Assembly: GCA_030685235.1 (NCBI GenBank)
Contig: MU839082.1
Coordinates: 372,001-436,000, forward strand
Source of the DNA: Copromyces sp. CBS 386.78
Taxonomy: Eukaryota; Ascomycota; Sordariomycetes; Sordariales; Sordariaceae
DNA length: 64,000 nt
Direction: 5' to 3'
Of the stretch, positions 1-12,920 are shown piece after piece (positions within the stretch are counted from its first letter, which is position 1; the number at the start of each line of letters is the position of its first letter). The translations under genes were made by a program, and so were the position numbers. The notes beneath the pieces are model-generated. The model did no database searches. It saw nothing but the letters and a program-made list of their open reading frames with translations, and had not been told where the DNA came from.

Positions 1-3000
1 GCAATAACCGGCTCGGTTACTGGAATATGACCGGCAGTGGTGTCTTTTGGAGATATCCATCTCGTGCTGGGGCGCCCGCTGTGTGGTTGGATTGTTGGAA
101 GTGGAAGCTTCTCTGACCCCGGACTTGCTGGCCTGCTGGCGTGCTAGAGACGTGCCCCGAGCGCGAGAGCGGATACTCCAGGCAGGCAATTCGCTTGAGG
201 CATTGGTTGCGACAATGTGGTATGGTACAGTGTCAGAGCGTCAGAGTGTCCTTGTTTTGTGATGGAGGGTGGCAGCGAGAGAAAGACCCGAGATGACACC
301 CGCACCCATGGGAACCTCACCTTGAAAGATGGTTTCCTGGTGGTGTCGAACTGGATGTTGTCCGCTGGCTGGAGAGTCAAGAGAGTGTGATGTGAGGTGG
401 AGCAGAAAGACGGGACGTTTTGGGTGGAATGTCTCCACGGCGCGTTCTTCGGGGTTTCTCGAGTTTTCTGGGGTCATGAGGGAGGGAGGCTCGGAGCAAA
501 CTGCGGGTGAAGAAAGGCTGGAGAGCGCCGAAGAGCCAAAAGGCCTGCCAAGCCGATCCGGCCAAGTATCCACTCTCAACGGCTTGGCGGGAGCCACCTG
601 TAAGATTTTGTAGGTCATGTTCGGCCAGTGCGCCGCTGCTTGCCAGCTTCCGACTGGTGACAACTTCCAGCATGGCGCGCTCTATCCCCTGCCACACCCT
701 GCCTTCCCTTCCACCCTTCCATGCTTCGCGATGACGATGGTGAGCGACTCGGTAGCGGCCGAAAACAACGGGACCAACTGGCAGCTAGCCCAGTTTCTCG
801 GGTTTCAGCTGGCTGTTCAGCACTTCGTTACTGGTAGCAGGAAACATCTGCCGGTTCCCCAAGTCAACGAAACATCATACCAGCACGACGGTTTTGCCAG
901 TTGTCTGTCAAAACATCACCATACTTAATCACCTACCTGGCGAAGACATCAACTCCAACCTAAAGTTGAACGAACGAAAACGAGCGCATTGCGCATATCA
1001 AGATGAGTTGCAAAACTCGGCCCCATCACCTCCCGTCACCTGGTTCATCCCTTCTCGTTTGTCTCCCTTGTTCGGTATACTCTCCACATTTGGGGGCCTA
1101 GGGGCCCAGAACAGGCCATGTCCTTTCACTCCTTCCATGCTCTGAACAGGCCTGCCCCAAAATCGAAACAACACCACCTTCATTATGCGATGGCGATTGC
1201 TTGACAAAAGCAGAAACCCATCATGATCTCTCTTCTTTAATATCCTCCTGCATTCAATATCGCCCGCTTACCTACTCTGGTCTACGGACGGATTTGATGA
1301 TGGACGGTGTCACCGGGTCCTCTCAATTTCGACCTACAGCTCTTACCTACTTCTGGGTCGGTGACGAGGATCCCCAACATGAACAGCGCCTTCTGGAAAT
1401 TACAATTGGGTTGCCTGAGTCGTGCATCCCGACGCCATCCGTCCTTGGAACCTGAAATTACGGATCTGTCTGGCCTCATGTCTTGTCTTTGATGTTGTTC
1501 TTTCTGTCGATATCATTCTCTCTTATCACTTTTACGAACATAGGGGCGAGAGAGGCTTTCCATGGTTGAATACTACTATGCTGCACGCCCATTCAGTCAC
1601 CAACAGTGTCACATTCCCGTCCGGCAGTCGTTCAACATGCCAGGCATATGCCCTACCTGAGGTGTACACTTTAATGGTGTCCTTCTCCGCAGGCGCTCAC
1701 GGTACCTTATCAAACAAAGCGCTAGTGCCAAGACTGAACATGTCTTCGACACCAATTTCTTCGAACAATAGTGTTGCATATCACTTCCAATTCGCCAAGA
1801 CCTCCGCATCGCCTATCAGATCAGAAGAACGTGGCCGGAGCAAGCAACTTGAAATGCTGTGGTATGAACCTCTTCGTGCCACAATCTTGACCACCGGAGA
1901 TTTAACGAAACCCTCTTCAGAGCCGAGTTGAATGATATGCAAAAGCATTGCATGTAGTACAGCTGTACCTACATGTACATATGGACCTCACTGTCACCAT
2001 CCCATGGTGAGCGCCGCCGAGTTAGTATGTACGCAGCACCCATCTGCAACAACGTCACAGAATTCCCATTTTATAAGATTGCATTTGCCTGGTGGCATCT
2101 GGCTCGCTCTCGACTAAACCCAAGAGGTGCCTGAGAATTAGATTGACCACACTCCTATTTCCTCGACGTCCGTAAGGAACACGCTCTCACTGGGGCATCC
2201 GTCTTTTTTTGCTGACATTTGCGGTGCCGCCCGTACCTTTCGGGCAAGAAGCTGGCCTCCTCAATCTCGTCCATGACAGCTCGGGACTCACTTGAGCGGA
2301 CCGTTTTTTGACACTGCCGTCAACCGTGCCTCTTCAACCCCGAATCAGTAGGAAATACAAGGCTACAGCTCTGGCAATGGGACGCTACCCTACCCGCCAA
2401 TCCGCCTTGCACATGCAACCTCCACAGTAGGTACTGTAGTGCGCCAGCTCCATCTGTCAAAGCAGACTGGAGCCGCCTCTTGAGCGTTTCTTCTTCTGGT
2501 GTCTTGACCCGTCACCAGAGGACCCTGACGTTGGTAGCCCGGGATTCGGAAACTAGCGAGGCCTATCTTCAGCTCAAATATATGTGGATTCGTTTGACAT
2601 CTTCCCTTTGTCTCCCCCTTCTCCACGCTCATTTAACTCAAGTCTGGGGAACCCCACGGAAGCCCTACGGCCTGCTTTTTGCTTCAACACCACACTCCCA
2701 TTTGGAAGATGACGGCGAAGATCATGGAGAATGGACCCTGGTCGCCATGGCGCGATCCCTGACCGACCGGCCGGCGGACCGATACTCCACATGCAAGCCA
2801 GATCGCAACCACGACCTTGAGAGTCTTGCCGGTCACCCATCGATCCTGATTTGCTAACCGTCCTGATACCCCTGTACGCGGTCTGCCATACTTGTATTGG
2901 ATAGCCAATAGGCACCTTCCTTCAACGCCACATCGCTGAAGTGTTGCCGCAACCCCGATCCTTGGACGTCCAAGAACGTCTTCTCCGGACCTTCGACAGC

Positions 3001-6000
3001 TCCATCACCCGTATTGGGAAGCAACATCTCACCCTGCCTTGCGTATGACCATGTAAGTGATTCTCTTCATGGTGAAGAGAAAGCATGAGCCCCAGCACAG
3101 AACTTCGATCAACGCCTTGTTGGGCATCAACTAATCGCAAGCGCGGACGTTTCCCCAGTCTCACCTTGTTTTCTCCTTTTGATCACGATGCTACATTCAA
3201 AGCGACCTAGCGCTTCCTTTGGACCGTAGTAAGCACATGGAGCGGATAGCTCATTCATTGATCATCCGGAGGTTTTGTGGCATATGGTCCAGCTTCGGCA
3301 TTTCCTGTTGTTGGTACTATGACCTGCCAAAGAATCCGCAAACCTATAGCTCATAGCATTTGAGACAATGCCTGACACCAGTGTCTTTTAAGCAGGTCAT
3401 ATGGCACGGTAAACTTGCGGTGTTTTGTCAACTAACGGTGTTGATCAAGGAAATCGAATTCGAACGGATGGAATTGCCACTCCTTCAGTGTCCTCAGCAA
3501 ATACAGCTGGAAGTGCGTCATAAGAGCCTCAACCTTTCTCGGCAACTACCGAATTACAGTCTTCACCTTCTCTATTTCTCTGCGAGATGGGTTGTGGTGA
3601 TGAGAGTTTATCCTCACATGAATCCCTTTAGCCTATCCATCCGGTCTAGGCCGGGTTAACAGCTAAGCTGTCCATAAGCTATCCCTGTTTTACGGTCATA
3701 AAGTAGCCTAACAACCAGAAATCCAACATCCGGGAAAGGATTGATATGTTCGCGGTTAAGACAGCGAACTAGTTGAAACGTAAAGCAGCCTTGTGCATCA
3801 ACCCCGGCGGCGATATACTGTATTATTTTATGCACCCCGCCATTTGTCACCGGAAAGGGACCGCTTTTCCACCACCACAAATCCCGTATACTCAAGCAAC
3901 CGCAGCTCTGCCAAATTCATGCCAGCTTTCGTTTCCAAACCGCCGGGCAGAGATGTCAGGTCCGATGGATTGAAAGAGTCAATTGACCTTCCTTTTCGAG
4001 ACCAAGTAAGGCGGCCCGCACAGATGCACCTCAGACTTGACACATCGGCATTGGTTTAACAACATCATGGGGTCGTCAGACCACATGGCTTTGGTGACCA
4101 ACACCTTGCTTCCTCCTCTCTCCACTTGCGTCCGGGGGATCGCACTTGGCCCGACCCCAACTGAGCACGACGTCGGTACCGAAGACCCCTTTAAAGACCG
4201 GACCCTCTGCAGATCATAGGGGTCCGTCGGCTCTTGAGGAGTCGCCGGTGTCCACCTGAATGTCCGTTGTGGCCGCCCTCTATGCTTCTTTTTGGCATAA
4301 ACTGATCATGGTCTTACACGAACATACTCACCATGATTTGGAGCTCGTGGCACAAGTTTCCGGCTGCTACGCCCAGTGGAGGTTGACATAACCCGGTCAG
4401 AGATCGGCCAAGTCAGGTTATCCCATATCAACATCAAGCTTCCCTGGCAGCTATCATCTATCTCCAACATGAGGTTCCCCGGTACTAGTGAGCGGGAAGC
4501 TCCTCACATGATCAACCGTTGAAGTTTTCCAGACGTTCCTGAACCAAGCAAGCCACAGAGAGTCTAGTCTTCGGCATTGACGTCCAATCGGCAAAACGAA
4601 GGCGCCCACTGCATGCCAAAAACCACGTGCCGGTAAATATCGCAATGGTCGCACGAGCGGAATGGAAGCGACAAGCAGTAACCTTCCTCACACTTTCCTT
4701 TCTCGGATATCAATCATCTCACTTGCCTACAGTACCTCTATGCCACTTTGGTGTTGCGGAGGGAAGCACCATGGAGCAACGACAAGACGAACCGGTGAAG
4801 TTCAGAGTTGGGTCGTACCAAGCTTTACTGCTTTTACTAAGGTACCTACTCCTGGGGAGCATGAATCATATCGTGATCGGCAAACAAAGAGGATGGAGTC
4901 GGATCAACAGAAACATCAGATGTGATCTGATCCTTACTTTCTTCAGCTATAGGTGCAGGAGGACATACGAGGCGGTATAACGTATCAGGTGGTAAGTGAC
5001 AATGGGGAAGTTAAGCGGTAATTAATTGCTGGTTAATTAACATGACGCTAGATTCCTATGAGGCCGCATACTGTTCATGATGATCCCCTTTTACTTAATG
5101 GTATGGTGATAGGTCTGTGGTCTATTTATGGGCTTTGTTGTTCACAAAGCAGATTTTCCTTAAGCAGGTCTCAGCGAAGTTTTACGAGGAAAGAGAATCG
5201 TCACTTGGATAAAAACTGTACCAACCTAAGGTAGGCCCAAAAGCCCATTCTTGACTGACGTCCACTCCTAAACAGTCAATTACAAGAAGTCTTACACCGA
5301 GACAAATCGTTCCTGTTTTGCGCTTCCCAATCTCCAAAAATCTCTCGAGTCAACAATTCCACACAACATTCCGGTTCTCTGCAAAACAAAACATTGACCA
5401 CACAATGAGTCAAATCGACGCCGTCGATCATCACCGCCGCTATGTACATGGTGTAAAGATGTGGCAGTTGTAGTAAAGTGTCGTTAAAGTCTCCCCAGTC
5501 CGGCACTTTGCCCCCCCGTCCCCCCACAAACCGCCAACGGCCCCATCAAAGGTTAAGGTATCACTGTTAGCGTACGTCCACAGTGGACATCCGAAGAGAT
5601 AGTTTAACGGTGGTAGTCGCAATAACGCCCCAATCCGGACATATCCTCCGCCTGCCGTGTCATCTCCGTCGAGGATGTTCGCATTTTTCCGGCACTTGTT
5701 CGTCAGAAAGCTTGATGCAATCCTTCTCTGCCTCCAAGGATCTGAGAAGACCAGATGTATGTACCTCGATACTTCACTGTTTCTGCTTTGCGGGGGAAAA
5801 TGAGAGTTGCAGGTAGGTACCGAAAATGCTATGCGAATTTAGATGCACCCGGGGAAGGAGTCGGTTATCTTAACTCTGTTCTCGGAATTGGCCTTTGAGT
5901 TTGCATTGTCTTTACCTCTAGAGGTAGGGACGGTTCTCGTATACGCTGCGTAGGTTGTAAGTGCAAGCGACTATTCTGCCTAATGGCAGATTTTGCATTG

Positions 6001-6503
6001 GCTATCCTGGCAGGCTGAAGTATTATGGATGGAGCTACATACGGTGATTGTAGCGCTGTTATGTTAGTTGCCTCATCGTCTTGGGAATGAAGAATCTGCA
6101 CGGCTCTTGTCTCGAATCATGAACTTGAAGTTGACAGGAGCTTTCTGCCATACAGGCTAGTTCATCGACAATCCCAACTTTTAGGTATTACACTTCAAGT
6201 TTCGGCTCAGACCTGTAGAGGTACACACATATTTACCACAACGCAGACCTCGAGTTTCCACCATTTTTGCACTCCAGAGACTCGATTGTGTCTACTAAGC
6301 TCATCGATATCGAGTCATGAGAGGAATCAGTTGGAGATGGTTTGCGCATAGATGAAGACTGCTGGCCAGAATTCTGGCAAATCTTCGAGTGTCGCAGGTG
6401 ATGCCCGGGGCGTGCGGTGTGTCAGGCTTGTTACAGTAAGTGCGATTGTGCATGCCTACTATAAGTAAAAAAACGGATTCATTTTTATATCAATAACTAA
6501 ATA
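1..6503. other. Long gene-free stretch
   Basis: No reading frame here looks like a real protein. The longest open frames (about 125-170 codons, for example near 1422-1931 and 2480-2857) have no recognisable domain, no convincing splice partners and mixed codon use. Base composition is balanced, unlike the RIP-mutated block at 53.5-57.5 kb, so this does not look like a silenced transposon. It may hold long untranslated leaders or regulatory DNA of a gene beyond the left edge; that is inference only. Confidence 0.5.
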
Positions 6504-6574
6504 GCGCCAGTGGTTTAGTGGTAAAATCCATCGTTGCCATCGATGGGCCCCGCGTTCGATTCGCGGCTGGCGCA
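6504..6574 (+). tRNA. tRNA-Gly (GCC)
   Basis: The acceptor arm GCGCCAG pairs perfectly with CTGGCGC at 6567-6573, followed by an A discriminator. The D arm contains the A box (TGGTTTAGTGG), the anticodon arm has loop TTGCCAT with anticodon GCC, and the T arm has the B box GTTCGATTC. There is no intron. A T-run at about 6585-6592 is a plausible RNA polymerase III terminator. Confidence 0.95.
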
Positions 6575-7589
6575 TTTCTCTTCCTTTTTTTTGCTTCTCT
6601 TTCTGCAATCTTTATGTCTCATTATCCCTTTTTGTTCCCTATTTCTTTTCCATAAACGCTCCTCGCCTGTTCTCCTAAGTTTTCCAATAATTTCTTTTTC
6701 CTTGTCGGTGGTCTTGATTTGCATAAGCTGGATCACGATCGATCTTCTTACAGCACTTGTGCGCATTGTTTTTTGCACCATCAGGCTGTTCAACAGTTCA
6801 AAAGTAAACTTTCTGCAACGTCTTTTGACGCATGCGCAACAGGGCAGCTGCGGCACAACATACGCCCCCAGCAACCTCAACATCTGATCGGATGCTTTTG
6901 GCTTTTTAGCGCCGATATCTCGCAAAAATAGTTTCTATAATACTAAGTTAACCTCAAGAGTCTTGAAAAGACTCAGTCTGTTGGCTTCCCTGTCAGAAAT
7001 TACGCTGGATCTGTTGAGTGTCTGCTGTGGGGAGCGATACGTTTGGCGGCACCGATTCGGTTGGTTTACCTGTCCAGCTCGGCAGACCGAGCTCTTGGTC
7101 GAATTTGCCTCTAACTCCTTCACTTCCAAGTCTGCAATGCAGACTATGCATAGAGGTATGTGAAGAAGGGAAAGTGCAGGGCGGAGCACACAACTTCCAC
7201 TTGCCATCTTCTCACAAAACTCTATCCCCTCAACCCTTTTTCAAATCCAAAGTAATTTTTTTTTCTCTGCCTCTGGTTACCTATTAGATATCTAATTGAA
7301 CAAAAGTGAACACCACCCGCCGCAGAAGGTACGTCCATCATCCAGTTGGTTTTGCTCTTCCTTCCCCTGTTAGCCCCCACCAGACCTTCCGAGTAGTGTG
7401 GTGGATTCCTTCCGATGTTCACACTGGGGATTACATAGAAGTTTAATCAATCATTTCAGGAAGGCACCATATAGGTCGTATGCTAAATGATGAATACCTA
7501 GAACGCGGAAACCTTGCAATAATGGGAAGCTCTCCCCTCCATCGATGACCAAATCCTACAACGATCAGAAATGCCGGAGCGGTTCTGAA
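6575..7589. other. Intergenic, nothing recognised
   Basis: This runs from the tRNA-Gly terminator to the dynamin relic. It is T-rich near the tRNA. Open frames on both strands are short and resemble no family I know. More of the decayed dynamin-like gene could lie in the last few hundred bases, but I could not align any of it by eye. Confidence 0.4.
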
Positions 7590-7922
7590 TCGACATTCAA
7601 CGCCGCTGTCGAGGCTACGTTTGGCTCCAGCGGACTGAATGATGATCTCCACGACCTTTTGCAGGTCTATTACACAATTGCCACCGATAGATTTCTTGAT
7701 ACCATCTGTTGACAAACAGTTACTTATTTCCTGCTCAAAGCAGACGACGGTCCAGTGAAGATCCTCACGCCTGAGTTTATTGCAAACTTGAGCGACTCGC
7801 AGCTGGAGAGGATTGCCGGCGAGGATGCAATTACGAGAGCGACAAGGCTGAGTCTTGCTGCGGAGCGCGCAGCGCGCGCCTCTGGAGAACGCATTGAAGG
7901 TGCTGCGAGAGTAAAGTATTGA
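7590..7922 (+). pseudogene. Decayed C-terminal fragment of a dynamin-like GTPase
   Basis: One frame reads LNDDLHDLLQVYY, then a TGA at 7710-7712, then VKILTPEFIANLSDSQLER and IAGEDAIT. This aligns without gaps with the C-terminal GTPase effector region of the intact gene 3.9 kb downstream (GEDIHDMLKSYY, VKVFTADWVAKLSD, IAGEDAIT). The TGA stands where the intact protein has Gln after Cys. No GTPase domain can be found upstream, and the similarity ends shortly before a second stop at 7920-7922. The two copies are well diverged, so this is an old paralogue or duplicate, not a recent copy. A TGA from CGA would fit a C-to-T change such as RIP produces, but one stop proves nothing about mechanism. 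Confidence 0.75.
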
Positions 7923-9165
7923 GGGCGTCAATGGAGAAAGACTGTCAGATTGGGTTCAATACCCGGACTTCACGGTGAGGTAGGAAAAAAAGCGCCATGT
8001 TTTCAGAGATGAATGATCTCAATGAGGATGAAAAGATGGGTATCATTCTTGGTCAAGTATGAGCAATGTCTTTACTACATATTGTTATTGCTTTCACCTT
8101 TTCATAATTGTTCACATGAAGATCACAGAGCGTGGGCAGCGAGATCAATGAGCCCAGACAAACAAACCATCAAGCAATAACCTAAACCCCAAAACAAGAG
8201 AGACCCCTCAGTGTTTAAAAAGACCTAAATCATTCATCAAATTTGCTGACATTGCAGAATGGCACTGAATAAGGTAGGTAGGTATCGTACTCTCCGTTTG
8301 TAGAGGCGTCTCTCACCGCAAGTTAGTTTCAACTCAACACGCCGCGGCCATCGTGATGTACTTAGTACCACATAGACGGCCACCGGCTTCATGTTCCACA
8401 CAAATTTGAGGACACTCAAGCACGAGGCCGACCTCGCGCACACTACTGCATCATAGATTGCTCAAAAAAGCGGACATATGAAGGTCTCATTTGGACATTG
8501 ACGTCGGATTGTAAACATCTGAACGCAGATGATCGTGGTTAATTAGTGAGCAGCGGCGCTGGCAGTCTCCGTTTGTACATGTAAGTTCCGTCCGCGTTCC
8601 GTCCGCGTTCCGTTTGTTGTCTTTCGCTAAATCGAGCTCGTCGTGTATCACACCGACATCCTTTAAGTCAATTACAACATGGGACGGTCCATTTCGATAC
8701 ATCTTGTAGCTTCTGCGCGAATAGGAAGAAAGGAATCTCAGTCTTAAGGGGGTCAGTTTTCTTCCTCATTTTTTTCTCGTTGTTTATTTTCTCCTGACAG
8801 GCCGGATATTTGCACACATGCCATGTTTCTTTGCGTACGTAACTATCTAACAGGCATAGTTCGCTTGGGCATACGGGTACTTTGTGATGGATCAAACGTG
8901 AAGGGGAGGGTGAAAACGCTGAGAGTGATGACTCTTGGTTGGGGCATGACCTTTTTTTGGTGTCGGTGGCTGCTCGATGGATCCTTTCAACGTTGTGTGA
9001 GATAAAAGCCATCCGTTTTTCAATGCAGTGATATTGCCGTTCCATCTTCTCCTTTATTAGAGCTTCTGTCCTTCCTTCGGTCGGGAGCTGAGTAGACCCA
9101 TAATCCCACGGCGAAGGCATTTTCCCCACTGCAATTCTGCCTTCCCTTTCTCAGTCGCAATCGCA
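7923..9165. other. Intergenic between dynamin relic and dynamin-like gene
   Basis: No supportable gene. A short frame at about 7998-8060 (FSEMNDLNEDEKMGIILGQ, then a stop) reads like protein and could be another decayed coding piece, but I cannot assign it. An 11-bp unit (CCGTCCGCGTT) is repeated twice near 8588-8612. The last few hundred bases should hold the promoter and leader of the downstream gene. Confidence 0.4.
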
Positions 9166-11897
9166 ATGTTGCGGCTAATGCGTTCTCTTCCCACTATTTC
9201 GGCCACGCTGTTTTCAAGAAGTTGCGGGATCTCGTGGCCTTCTATTTCACGATACTTTCACAGACAACCACACCGGCTGGTAAGTTTTTCTTTTGGCTAT
9301 GTGTGTGCGTTTTGACCACTGCTTGGTGCTAACAAGAATGGGAGTCACAGGCTACCTACGTCACGATGCACAACACGGAAACTCACCCCGGAAGCCAATC
9401 ACCAGACACCAGTGTTTTCAACTTAGACAGCCTCGGGAATCACATCTACCTCGAGAAGCAAGACAAGCTGCGCGATCTGGGGATTAACCTCCAAACGTCA
9501 CAGGTAATGCCAACGGATACACTTTCGTGACCCGATCTTAGGTTGTCCTTGACTAACCTTGTTGGATTAGATCATTGTTGTAGGCGGACAATCATCCGGC
9601 AAAAGCTCTCTCCTCGAGAGCTTGACGGGCTTCTCGCTGCCGCGAGGCCAGGGTTGCTGCACACGGTTTGCGACACAAATCACACTGCGGCGCAACCCGG
9701 TCAAGAAGACAGTCATCTCAATTACGCCTAGGAACAATGCGGATCAGAAGCTGAGAGACACGTTGAGGGCGTTTCGGCATGAGCTTACTGATTTTCGGCC
9801 TGAGGATGTGGCGAGCGTTATTGAGAAGGTGTGGGAATCGTTTTCCAGGTGGTGATCCACAGCTAACTCTGGGTGGTTTAGGCGAACGTGGTCATGGGGA
9901 TTAGATCAGGTATCAACAAGGATATTCTCTGCCTCCCCATGTTTAGCGATGATATCCTCAAGATTGAGATATCGAGCCCTGACGTGAGTGGCCGACCGGC
10001 AGTATATCGGGGAGCGATTAGAAGAACCAGCTGACGTTTGAGCCTACAGAATCCCCACTTGACCGTGATCGATTTGCCTGGACTTTTCCAGGTTACAGGT
10101 CAACGTATGTGTATGATCATTTGTTGTTGTTCAAGTTGCGAACTGACAATCCCTTCCAGTAGGTTATGCTTCCGATAAAGACAAATTATTGGTTGAGGCA
10201 ATGGTGAAGAGACATATGAAGAATGAAAGAACAATGTAAGTTCTCGAGACTTTCAGTCTTGTCAATGTTCCGAAACTAACATGCTGAGCGTTTCAGTGTC
10301 TTGGCTGTGTTGCCCTGTCTTTCAGATCCAGCAACCGAAGAAATCCTCCAGTTTGCTAAAGCAGCTGATCCTAAAGGAGAGAGAACCGTTGGAGTTCTTA
10401 CCAAGGCTGATTTGGTAAAGGAAAAAGCAGTTCTCCAGTCACTTTCCAACCTGGTGATGGCGTCAACGCTCAAGCTCGGCTACTTCGTGGTACGAAATCG
10501 CGGTGCCGACGAAGATGATCTGGATATATCCCAGTGCAAAAAGAAAGAAGCCGAACTTTTCAATGATCCACAATGGAAGGCTATTGCGGACACCGGGCGT
10601 GTCGGAGTTGATGCTTTGAGAACAGAGCTACAGTCCTTACTTACAGTGCTTGCCAAGCGCGAGCTACCAAACCAAAAAGCGGAAGTCATGAAGCGCCTGG
10701 CTGACTGTGAGAAGAGAAGCATCTCTTTTGGGCCGCCAAGATGCACTCCAGCAGCTCAACGTGAGCATTTGATCAAGTTGGCGCTGAGGTTTGAGAGGTT
10801 AGCAAATGATGCTCTCGAGGGATTATATGGAAGGGATATTCTATTCGGAGAGAAGCCGCCACTGAAGCTCATCACCAAGGTCGTGGAGCTGAACGAAGGA
10901 TTCTCTCACGTCATCTGGAAGAAAGGTCAGACTTGGAACTTCAAAGAGCAGGCGACAGAGAAGGCTGATAGCACCGAAGTTGCCTACATAAGGCTGGTCA
11001 ATGAGGCAGTCGACTGGGCATCAGCAACTCCGGAAGTGTCGGAGTACCTATATCCGAAGATTAGCGCCTTCAAAGACCCCAAGGGCGACATCATGGCTTT
11101 CATCAGAGACTGCTACTCGGCAGGCCGTGGACCTGAATTAGGATCGGTGAGTCTATCCTCTTTTGGGAGCGCATCCCCGTAACCAAAAACTAATACACGT
11201 TCAGTTTGGTGGATCGGTCCTGACAATGGCATTCAAAGCCCAGGCAATGAGCTGGGATGAAGCCGGAACTCGTCATGTCAAGGCATCCGTCCTGATTATC
11301 CACCGGTTTCTCTACACGCTTTTGAAGGCCTTAATAAAGGATCAGCGAATGCGCGAGGAGCTATGGACGTGTCTCCAAGATGATCTGCTGAAGGGTTACT
11401 GGCGGGCATGCGAGCACGCCAAATTCGTCATCAACACGGAGCTTAACGGTCGCCCGATGACCTACAATCACTACTTCAACGAAAACCTGCAGAGAGCCAG
11501 GCTAGGCCGCCAAACGTCCATTCTTTCAGGACTAGAAACGAATGGCCAGAATACCAAGGTCGAACTCACCAAGGTGCGGTCCTTGATAACGAGTGCGGTA
11601 GAAAACAAATCCAATGCCGAGCAGGTTGGGGAAGACATCCACGATATGCTCAAGAGCTATTATAAGGTCGCTCGTAAGAGGTTTGTCGATAACATTTGCC
11701 AGCAGGCGATCAACCATTTCCTCCTTGACGGTGATCAGAGCCCTGTCAAGGTATTCACGGCGGACTGGGTGGCCAAGCTAAGCGATCGCCAACTGAATAG
11801 CATCGCTGGCGAGGATGCTATTACAATAAAGGCGAGGCAAAGGCTGGAAACGGAGCTGGAAGGCCTGAAAAAGGCTTTGGAGGTATTGCGAAACTGA
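9166..11897 (+). CDS. Dynamin-like GTPase (Mx/Vps1-type)
   Basis: Eight exons give 766 residues: 9166-9279, 9351-9503, 9571-9828, 9882-9983, 10050-10104, 10160-10235, 10297-11146, 11205-11897. All junctions are GT...AG and keep frame. The P-loop GGQSSGKSS lies near residues 95-103, followed by the dynamin-type CTRFATQI segment, the G3 motif DLPG and the G4 motif TKAD (GVLTKADLV). A middle domain and an effector region (SIAGEDAIT near the C-terminus) follow. Length and order fit fungal Mx-like dynamins, which bind membranes as GTP-driven assemblies; there is no obvious PH domain or proline-rich tail. The first 38 codons are Arg/Ser-rich without acidic residues and could be a mitochondrial presequence, but the start is uncertain: the next in-frame Met is at 9366, after the first intron. 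A decayed relative lies 1.2 kb upstream. Cellular target unknown. Confidence 0.85.
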
Positions 11898-12920
11898 TGA
11901 CCATGAGTCGTGGGGCGGCCGGCGCCGTGGAAGACTCGTTCCTTTCCGGCCGCTATCTAACCCAACCGAGGATGACGAACCGAAAAATCGCTCTGTTTCT
12001 GTCCTAGAAATTATTAGCATACATGATGAAGTGCATAAGTTAGGCATATCCTGCCAACGTGCCTGTAGAAAAAGATTTCCATGCTGCGAACGTGCTGCTC
12101 TTCGTAACTGGATCCAAATTGTAGAGGGCTGACACGCGGGACTGCGGAGGGAGAAATCCAGATGTTGGGGATTGCTATCGTGGGATATTGAGTCCTTGGA
12201 TGTTGTGAGAGAATATGGAGTACCAAGTCTGATGTTTCCTTCTCGTGAATTTGTAGAGATGAGGGGAACGTGGGAGAAAATGGAAAAAGAAAGGACGAAG
12301 AGCATCTTCGCACAGACCCTATGCTGCAAAACAAGTAAGGTACAGGTGGCTGTGCGGGGACCTTGAATGGGTTCAGGCTCTTTACCTTAAGTTACCTGAT
12401 TGTAACGTCCGCTAAGCACGCAATCTTCCTCTTCTTCATCCCTCAATTGAATCTAACATCATTGGATACAATGACGATTGTCGTCTTGTCTGTCATAGTA
12501 CCTTGCGACTGTTGACGGTCCTAGTGCTCCGAAAGATGTTGAGCACGGTCCAGCATGTGGACGAGAGCTTCCCGAAAAGCTTCCGGCAATTGTGCCCGAA
12601 GTACATCAACAACACGGTCAAGATCCACGATGTGGTCTGGTTCAACTAACTAGATTTGCGACGTCTTCCGCTCGGTTCCCACAGTTTTCCTGTCGGTTTC
12701 CTGGGGTTCTTCTTCCACTCAACTATTAAAGTTTTGGTCCATGATAACTTTGAAAACAATTGTCATTACAGAGTTGCGTTGCTTTTCATTGTGTTCAGTT
12801 CTTTAGTCTGAGGAGTGAAAGGGAAAGTCTGAACCGAGTTGTTGGGCATGCAATGCCTTTAGCTACAGAGCCTACCTTTATAAAGATAATGCCTTGGCAT
12901 TTCTTACAACAATCAGCGGT
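11898..12920. other. Intergenic, with one short protein-like frame
   Basis: Most of this stretch shows nothing. At 12524-12649 (+) an open frame ending in TAA reads like real protein (it includes LRKMLSTVQHVDESFPKSF and VKIHDVVWFN) with GC-rich third positions. It has no clear start or upstream exon and I do not recognise it. It may be an exon relic of a lost gene. Confidence 0.35.

Noticed and set aside
1422..1931. 169-codon plus-strand frame
   Set aside because: No domain, patchy composition, no convincing codon use or splice partners.
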